DNA of 64,000 nucleotides from Myxococcales bacterium (GTDB taxonomy: Bacteria; Myxococcota_A; Polyangia; Haliangiales; Haliangiaceae), in NCBI GenBank assembly GCA_016720595.1, contig JADKKI010000031.1, forward strand, positions 121,345 to 185,344, read 5' to 3'. Of the stretch, positions 58,012 to 64,000 are shown in pieces (the first letter of the stretch is position 1; each line of letters begins with the position of its first letter). The notes under the pieces are model-generated. The model worked only from the letters and a program-made list of their open reading frames with translations, made no database searches and had not been told where the DNA came from. The position numbers were made by a program, and so were the translations under genes.

Positions 58012-58820
58012 GCCTGATCGTCAAGATCGGCGGCGAGGTCATCGGCTCCGGCGAGGCGGCACTGCTCGCGGCGGACCTGCGCGTCCTCATCGATGGTGGC
58101 GCGCGGATCGCGATCGTCCACGGCGGCGGCCCGCAAGCGACCGCGCTCCAGAAGCAGCTCGGTATCGAGACCAAGCAGGTCGCCGGGCGGCGCGTCACCG
58201 ATGCGGCGACGCTCGATGTGATGAAGATGGTGCTGGCCGGCAAGCTCAACGTCGACCTGTGCGCCGCGATGACCGCGGCGGGGATCTCGGCCGTCGGGCT
58301 CCATGGTGCGTCAGCGCAGGTCGTCCGCGCCGTGCGGCGGCCACCGAAGGTCTATGCCGGCGCCGGAGACGAGCCCGTCGACATGGGCTTCGTCGGCGAC
58401 GTCACCGGCTTCAACCTCGGGCTCCTCGAGACGCTGTGGGCCGCGGGCCACGTGCCGGTGATCGCGTGCCTCGGTGCGGATGCCGCAGGCGGGGTCTACA
58501 ACATCAACGCCGACATGGTCGGCAACCAGCTCGCGGCTGCGCTCAAGGCCGAGCGGCTGTTCCTGGTGACCTCGGCGCCGGGCGTGCTGAAGGACATGAG
58601 CGATCCGGGGTCACGGATCCCGAAGCTCAGCTGCGCGGAGGCCCGACAGGCGATCGCAGACGGTGTGGTCACGGGCGGCATGATCCCCAAGCTCGAAGAG
58701 GCGATGGCGGTCGTGGATCAGGGCGTGGGCGCGATCCACATCCTCGGCAAGCTGGCGGCAGGGGACCTCGTGCGGGCCGTGAACGAACCCGGCTCGGTGG
58801 GCACGACCCTCGTACGCTGA
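58008..58820 (+). CDS. argB: Acetylglutamate kinase
   Basis: ArgB phosphorylates N-acetylglutamate, the second step of arginine synthesis. The 270-residue amino-acid kinase has IVKIGGEVI, IVHGGGPQA, GRRVTDAATLDVMKMVLAGKLN, YNINADMVGNQLA and GGMIPKLEEA. The N-terminal helix that forms the arginine-sensing hexamer in inhibited enzymes is absent, so feedback control by arginine may be lacking. The GTG start overlaps the argC stop (GTGA). A mobile element begins 1 base after its stop codon. Confidence 0.95.
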
Positions 58821-58821
58821 C

Positions 58822-58856
58822 GCAGGGGACGGTTTCAACTTGAGCAACTTGCGATC
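58822..58856 (+). repeat. Left inverted end of the transposase element
   Basis: Thirty-five bases that match the right end (60026-60060) exactly in inverted orientation. Confidence 0.9.
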
Positions 58857-58939
58857 CGGAGTGCCGCGAAATCACAGGCGCCCGGTGAAATCGCCCCATC
58901 ACTGAACAACCCGGACGAGCGCCGGCCGATACGCCGCGC

Positions 58940-59995
58940 ATGCCACGCACCCGTCGCAGCAACCTCCCCGGCGTCGTCTATCACTGCATCACCCGCTTCG
59001 TGGATCGAGAGTGGTTCTTCGATCACCCCGAAGAACGTGAGCGGTACCTGTTCCTGCTCGGCCGCTCGCTGAACAGCAGTGACTGGCGCTGCCTCGCGTA
59101 CGCCCTGATGAGCAACCACATCCACCTCGCGATGCTCGCAGGGCAGCAGCCGATGGAGAGCTGGACCAAGGCGGCGCACTCGCCATTCGCGCACTGGATG
59201 AACCGGCGCCACGGACGGCTCGGCCCGATCATCGCGGACCGCGCCAAGGACTTCCAGATCCTCCCCGAGAACGAGGCGAGCGTCATCGCGTACATCCACA
59301 ACAACCCGGTCCGCGCGGGCGTGGTGAGGCGGGCCCTCGAGAGCACGTGGACGTCACACCGCGCATACATCGGTCTCGCGCCGAGGCCCGAGTGGCTGCG
59401 CGCCGAGGAGGGCATGATCCGGTCCGGGCTCCCGGACCCCGACGTGTTCGATGCGTGGATCGATCGCACCCCGGGCGCCGCGATGGATGTGACCCTCGAG
59501 AAGCAGCGGCTCGCGCTCCGTCGACGCGGCGCTCTCGAGCTCGGAACTCCCACGGTCGGCGCGGAGGGGGCCGTGTTCCCGCTCTACGCGCTGAAGTTCG
59601 GACACATCCGCCCCGATCCGCGACGAGTGATCGAGGTCGTCGCCGAGCTCGGCGATGTGGCGCTACCGGTGATCTGCTCGCGGCGACGGATCCCCGCCGC
59701 GTGCGATGCCCGCGTGATCGTGGCCCACTGCGCGCGCACACTGGGCATCACGCCGAGTGACATCGCCGCCGCGCTCGGCATCAGTGCTCAGGCGGTGGGC
59801 GTGATGACCCGCCGCGCGATCGAGGAGCACTCACGGATCGTGTACGACCTCGCCGTCGAGCGGCTGGGCATCGAGATCTGGGGCGACCGCATGACGTCCG
59901 CGGCGTTCCGGCCGAGTGCACCGGCGCTGCCTGCGAGTGATGGCGTGCCCACGCGGATCAGCTCGCCGGGTGGCTCGGGCTCGCAGGGCGGTTGA
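58940..59995 (+). CDS. REP-associated tyrosine transposase (HUH family) with C-terminal helix-turn-helix
   Basis: The 351-residue protein begins with the Y1 transposase domain seen in REP-associated transposases: GVVYHCITRFVDREWFF, the metal-binding HUH motif in SNHIHLAM and the catalytic Tyr in VIAYIHNNPVRAG. The C-terminal half carries a DNA-binding segment (RVIVAHCARTLGITPSDIAAALGISAQAVG) like the DnaA-type domain often fused to these enzymes. It probably acts on the flanking inverted ends and on related repeats. It appears intact. Confidence 0.88.
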   Translation: MPRTRRSNLPGVVYHCITRFVDREWFFDHPEERERYLFLLGRSLNSSDWRCLAYALMSNHIHLAMLAGQQPMESWTKAAHSPFAHWMNRRHGRLGPIIADRAKDFQILPENEASVIAYIHNNPVRAGVVRRALESTWTSHRAYIGLAPRPEWLRAEEGMIRSGLPDPDVFDAWIDRTPGAAMDVTLEKQRLALRRRGALELGTPTVGAEGAVFPLYALKFGHIRPDPRRVIEVVAELGDVALPVICSRRRIPAACDARVIVAHCARTLGITPSDIAAALGISAQAVGVMTRRAIEEHSRIVYDLAVERLGIEIWGDRMTSAAFRPSAPALPASDGVPTRISSPGGSGSQGG

Positions 59996-60025
59996 GACCG
60001 GAGCACGTGGATCCGCGGGGTTGCC

Positions 60026-60060
60026 GATCGCAAGTTGCTCAAGTTGAAACCGTCCCCTGC
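60026..60060 (-). repeat. Right inverted end of the transposase element
   Basis: Thirty-five bases that match the left end exactly in inverted orientation, beginning 30 bases after the transposase stop codon. Confidence 0.9.
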
Positions 60061-60119
60061 TCCGACCTTGGGTCCGAAGATTCCTGCAACTTCCGGCGCC
60101 GCGGGGAGTCGATACCAAC

Positions 60120-60716
60120 ATGAGCTATCGCGATGACCTGCAGGCCTTGGTCAGCCGTCACAACGCGCTCGATGCCGAGGTCGTGCGGGCCCGCAGGGAG
60201 CGCGATCAGCTCCGCACGATGATCGACAGCGCGCAGGCGCGACTGCGGCTCCCCGTACTCGACAATGTCCGGGTCGCTTCGCCCTGTACGCAGGACTGGA
60301 CGGCGATGCAGGGGGACGAGCGGGTTCGCCACTGCGGGCGGTGTGATCAGAACGTCTACAACCTGTCCGAGATGACCCGCGAGGAGGCACAGGCGCTGCT
60401 GATCGCGAAGGAGGGCCGGCTGTGCGTGAAGTACTTCCGGCGCAAGCAGGACGGCACGATCATCACCAAGGACTGTCCCGTGGGAGCGCAGCGGCGCCGA
60501 CGGTGGATGTTCGGGATCGGTGTGATCGCCACCCTCGTGGGCGCGGTGTTTGGATTCCTGTCGCTGCGCAAGCGGGCCGGCACCGAGCAGCGTCTCGGCG
60601 AGATCGCGGTCGAACGCGACAACAGCTACCGGGGCGGGCACGACTCCGAGATGGGCGGGATCTCCGAACTGCTCGAGCGGCCCCACGCGCCCCCTGCTCG
60701 CGCAGGGAAGCCGTGA
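60120..60716 (+). CDS. Unknown protein with conserved Cys domain and one membrane segment
   Basis: The 198-residue protein has an N-terminal coiled coil (about residues 1-40). Then comes a compact Cys-rich domain with the order C-x2-DW-x2-M-x-G-D-x-R-V-R-x-C-x2-C-x2-N-V-Y-N-L-S, later LCVKYFRR, DGT and KDCPVG. One membrane segment (GIGVIATLVGAVFGFLSL) and a short tail complete it. I believe such domains recur in uncharacterised proteins of several phyla, but I know no function; the five Cys could bind metal or form disulfides. The start is ATG at 60120 without a strong ribosome site. Confidence 0.75.
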   Translation: MSYRDDLQALVSRHNALDAEVVRARRERDQLRTMIDSAQARLRLPVLDNVRVASPCTQDWTAMQGDERVRHCGRCDQNVYNLSEMTREEAQALLIAKEGRLCVKYFRRKQDGTIITKDCPVGAQRRRRWMFGIGVIATLVGAVFGFLSLRKRAGTEQRLGEIAVERDNSYRGGHDSEMGGISELLERPHAPPARAGKP

Positions 60717-60963
60717 AGGCCGTGCCCGCTACATGAAACGCGACCTCCGAGCCACAGAGCGCGCAGAGGTCATAGAGCAGAGATCTCGATCTCGGATACG
60801 AGGTCGTACGGGTGAAGCAAACCTTCAGCGCTCTCCTGGCTCTGTACTGCGCGAATGGTTGGAGCACCCACGAATCCAGGACGTAAGTCTCGGGTGCTCG
60901 GAGCGGGTCGACACTCGGTTCATGCAGGCGCCGGCATGCCCCCCCCGAGCGCCAGCGCCGAGC
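60717..60963. other. Intergenic repeat region
   Basis: No gene is seen. The stretch holds a CAGAG block (60751-60769), the 11-mer GATCTCGGATA (60788-60798) and GGAGCACCCA (60861-60870) with a following inverted copy of GAGCACCC near 60890-60900. All three modules are shared with the repeat region at 14426-14795. Confidence 0.6.
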
Positions 60964-61590
<627 letters not shown>

Positions 61591-61592
61591 CG

Positions 61593-62309
61593 CTAGCCTC
61601 GCTTCCTGACGGTCCGGAACTCGAACGCGTTCTCGTGCTCTGGGACGTGAACGATCCGGTGCACGAAGATGCCCGGCAGGTGAACATCATCGGGATCGAT
61701 CGTGCCGTTCGCGACGAGCCGATCGCACTCGATGATCGAGAGCCTCGCGGCACTCGCGGCGACCGGGTTGAAGTTGCGCGCGGTCCGCCAGAATCGCAGG
61801 TTGCCGAAGCGGTCGGCGGTGTGGGCGCGGACGAGCGCGATGTCGCCGTGGAGCGCGCGTTCGAGGAGATAGCGACGACCGTCGATCTCCTTGGTCTCCT
61901 TCCCCTCTTCGACGATCGTACCGACCCCGGTGGGCGTGTAGAACGCGGGGATGCCGGCGCCCGCCGCGCGCATCCGCTCTGCGAGCGTGCCCTGCGGCGT
62001 GATCTCCACCGCCACCTCGCCGGAGGCCATCCGCGTGTGGAGATCCTCGTTGCCGCCGATGTAGCTGCAGATCACCTTGCGGATGATCCCCGCGCGGAGC
62101 CACAGGGCGAGGCCCTTGCCCAGGTTGCCCGCGTTGTTCGAGACCAGGGTCAGGTCGCGCACGCCACGATCGACCACGCCCCTGATCAGCGCCTCGGGAT
62201 TGCCCGAGAGGCCGAAGCCGCCGACGAGGATGGTCATCCCGTCCTTCAGCGGCGCGAGCGCCTCGGCCACCGACGCGACGACCTTGTCATCCTTGTGCCG
62301 TCCGATCAC
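61593..62309 (-). CDS. scoA: 3-oxoacid CoA-transferase subunit A
   Basis: The 238-residue subunit has the oxyanion-forming loop GGFGLSGNPEALI, VSNNAG, SYIGGN, ELTPQGT-like EITPQGTLAERMRA, the FYTPTGVGT segment and DIALVRAHTADRFGNL. It starts with GTG inside the aminotransferase stop codon (GTGA). Its place between an aminotransferase and scoB suggests the oxoacid made by transamination is passed to CoA here. Confidence 0.94.
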   Translation of the reverse strand: MIGRHKDDKVVASVAEALAPLKDGMTILVGGFGLSGNPEALIRGVVDRGVRDLTLVSNNAGNLGKGLALWLRAGIIRKVICSYIGGNEDLHTRMASGEVAVEITPQGTLAERMRAAGAGIPAFYTPTGVGTIVEEGKETKEIDGRRYLLERALHGDIALVRAHTADRFGNLRFWRTARNFNPVAASAARLSIIECDRLVANGTIDPDDVHLPGIFVHRIVHVPEHENAFEFRTVRKRG

Positions 62310-63566
62310 GCTGCACCTCCAAACGCGGCCACGGCGGCGTCACCGAACGCGCGCACGCCGCGGACCAGCTCCTCCTCGGTGATGCACAGCGGCGGCGCGA
62401 AGATCGCGGTGCCGCGCTTGCCATCGACATGAAGCGAGAGCCGACGTTCGGCCAGCTCGGTGCCGAGCTGCTTCCAGCGATCGAGCGGTGCCTCCGGCGC
62501 GATCGCGGCGAGCAGGCCGAGCCCCCGGACGTACGCCGGCACAGCAATCCGGGCGGCCACGGCATCGAGCTCGCGAAGCAGCACGGGACCGAGGCGCGCC
62601 GCATTGGCATACAACTGCTCGTCCTCGTACAGCTTCATGGTCTCCAGCGCGGCGGCGCACGCCGTGGGGTGCGCATAGTACGTGAGGCCACACGCGAGGA
62701 TGTTGGCATCGAAGTAGCTCGCGACCCGCTCGTGAACGATCACGGCACCGATGGTGGCGTAGCCAGACGCCAGGCCCTTCGCGACCGTGATCATGTCGGG
62801 CGTGACGCCCCAGTGCTGGAACCCGAAGGGCGTCCCCGTGCGCCCGAATCCGGTCAGCACCTCGTCGGCCACCAGCAGCGCGCCATCGGCATCGCACGCG
62901 GCGCGGACCGTGGGCCAGTAGTCCGGGGGCGGCACGTAGGCGCCGTTCGCTCCGGGCACAGCCTCGAGGAACACCGCGGCCGTGGTCCGCGCGCCATCGA
63001 GCGCCATCGTCGTCGATCCGCGCGCCATGCCGCGCTCGCAGACGTTGCCGGACGGTTCCGGACGGGCAGCACGCACACTCGCAATCGTGAACGTGGACCA
63101 CGCCGGGGATCAGCGGCTCCATCGGCGGGCGTCGCCAGTCTCCGGTCAGCGCGAGCGCGCCCATCGAGGCGCCGTGGTAGCTGCGGTAGCGGCTGATCAT
63201 CTTGAGCCGACCCGTGACCTGGCGCGCGATCTTGATCGCGTTCTCGTTGGCCTCGGCGCCGCCGAGCGTGAAGAACACCTTCGTGTAGCCCGGGCCCGCC
63301 ATCGCGAGCAGCCGCTGCGCGAGCTCGAGCTTCGCCGGATACACCGCGTTCGGTGCCGAGAGGCAGAGCTCGTCGGCCTGCCGCTTGATCGCCTCGACGA
63401 TCCGCTTGCGCCCATGGCCCGCGTTGACCTGGTAGCTGAGCGATCCGAGATCGAGCCAGCGTCCGCCATCGGCGGTGGTGAACCAGGCGCCATCGCCGCC
63501 GGTGAGCTCGAACGGCTTGACCGCGTTCTGGGCGGTCCACGTGAAGAAGAACGGATAGTCGGTCAC
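62306..63566 (-). CDS. Class III aminotransferase (omega-amino acid type), one frameshift
   Basis: The PLP enzyme transfers an amino group, usually from a terminal amine or beta-amino acid to pyruvate. Its N-terminal part ([62 protein letters not shown]) is in one frame. The C-terminal part ([16 protein letters not shown], then VAKGLASGY with the PLP lysine) is in another. The switch falls near 63040-63070, and total length is 3n+1, so one extra base explains it. The corrected protein would have 419 residues, normal for the family. The GTG start overlaps the upstream gene's stop. Confidence 0.85.
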
Positions 63567-64000
63567 AGCTTCCACTTCTCCGGAGCGACGTTGTGAATGA
63601 AGCCCTGCTGCGCGTAGAGCTCGCCGGTATCGAGGTTGAGGGCGATCGCGCCGCAGGTCGCCGCGCCGTGCGGAGACTCGGGCGTCGCCATGTTGGTGCA
63701 GATGCTCCGCGGCCACCCATCCTCGGAGCCGAGGCGGGTCCAGGCATCGTCGAGATCGACCACCGGCGTACGGGCCAGGTCGGCCTCGAGCCAGCGCATC
63801 CGATCGTAGGTCGTGCTCGTCGTCGGCACCTTGGATCGGGCGGCCACATCACCGTCGAGCGAGTGGTTGGTGTGGCAGTACGCCGCCCCGCCGGCGAACA
63901 CCTGCTTGCGCCGGGTGCCGGAGGCCTCGATCGCGAAGGCGTCCGTGCGATCGGCGACGAAGTAGTGGTGGCCCGAGCCGATCGGACTGGTCACGATGAT
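63563..64000 (-). CDS. C45-like (acyl-transferase/amidohydrolase) protein, N-terminus outside the window
   Basis: The last 146 or so residues are seen, and the frame is still open at base 64000. The end ([44 protein letters not shown]) and the preceding [21 protein letters not shown] resemble the C-terminal part of C45/Ntn-hydrolase proteins related to penicillin acyltransferase, which cut amide bonds after self-processing at a Cys. The catalytic Cys would lie outside the window. It leads, or belongs to, the operon with the aminotransferase and scoAB. Confidence 0.65.
   Translation of the reverse strand: MIVTSPIGSGHHYFVADRTDAFAIEASGTRRKQVFAGGAAYCHTNHSLDGDVAARSKVPTTSTTYDRMRWLEADLARTPVVDLDDAWTRLGSEDGWPRSICTNMATPESPHGAATCGAIALNLDTGELYAQQGFIHNVAPEKWKL

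Larger units (their letters stand above)
58822..60060. mobile_element. REP-type transposase element with perfect 35-bp inverted ends
   Basis: The element is bounded by 58822-58856 and 60026-60060, which are exact inverted copies of each other over 35 bases. They begin GCAGGGGACGGTTTCAACTT and contain the direct repeat CAACTTG twice. One transposase gene lies inside. I see no target-site duplication. The left end lies 1 base after the argB stop. Confidence 0.85.

Overview
The window comes from a very GC-rich bacterium (roughly 70% GC by eye, with strong G/C bias at third codon positions). I infer a member of the Myxococcota, near the Kofleriaceae/Haliangiaceae. The support is a DUF2330-type protein with a MYXO-CTERM-like tail (Cys motif, membrane segment, Arg cluster), a Ser/Thr kinase with a PEGA-like C-terminus, many lipoproteins and beta-barrel proteins, and a multiheme cytochrome paired with a barrel. 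Most of the window is chromosomal housekeeping DNA. One small mobile element and several dispersed intergenic repeats are present.

Layout. 1-12.6 kb: the end of a family 1 glycosidase lipoprotein, then tryptophan biosynthesis on the minus strand in two blocks, trpBA (1582-3605) and trpEGDCF (7920-12601). The blocks are separated by a tandem pair of barrel-like proteins, a coiled-coil protein, a leucine-rich-repeat lipoprotein, a gene remnant and a long poly-G tract. 12.6-14.4 kb: a TetR-controlled membrane-protein operon with two identical 12-bp operators. 14.4-25.7 kb: an M19-like dipeptidase, glyA, coaBC, a succinate-semialdehyde-type dehydrogenase, two secreted unknowns and a two-gene operon (flavoprotein plus phosphorylase-like protein). 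25.7-30.3 kb: infA and an Hsp70 / J-like / membrane-protein operon. 30.4-35.2 kb: a 13-heme cytochrome c with an outer-membrane barrel, and a beta-propeller lipoprotein. 35.2-47.4 kb: a kinase, a PEGA-type protein, lipoproteins, an alpha-glucan phosphorylase, an Smr-domain protein, a PBP4-type carboxypeptidase, a methyltransferase-like lipoprotein, acs-ridA and tRNA-Val(CAC). 48-55.8 kb: unknowns, DUF2330, two proteins built from a shared repeat, a Nudix hydrolase, a sigma-70 family factor with a structured leader and an S9 peptidase. 55.8-64 kb: an M20 peptidase divergent from argC-argB, a REP-type transposase bounded by perfect 35-bp inverted repeats, a Cys-motif protein, and a catabolic operon (C45-like hydrolase, class III aminotransferase, scoA, scoB).

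Two themes run through the window. Genes are tightly packed: many neighbours overlap by 1 or 4 bases (ATGA, GTGA or TGATG), which implies translational coupling. Many first genes have a -10-like hexamer only 6-8 bases before the start codon and no Shine-Dalgarno, which suggests widespread leaderless transcription, including one promoter with a symmetric -10 shared by two divergent genes. Two poly-G tracts, one GC-extreme block and two apparent single-base frameshifts suggest that parts of the assembly are unreliable.
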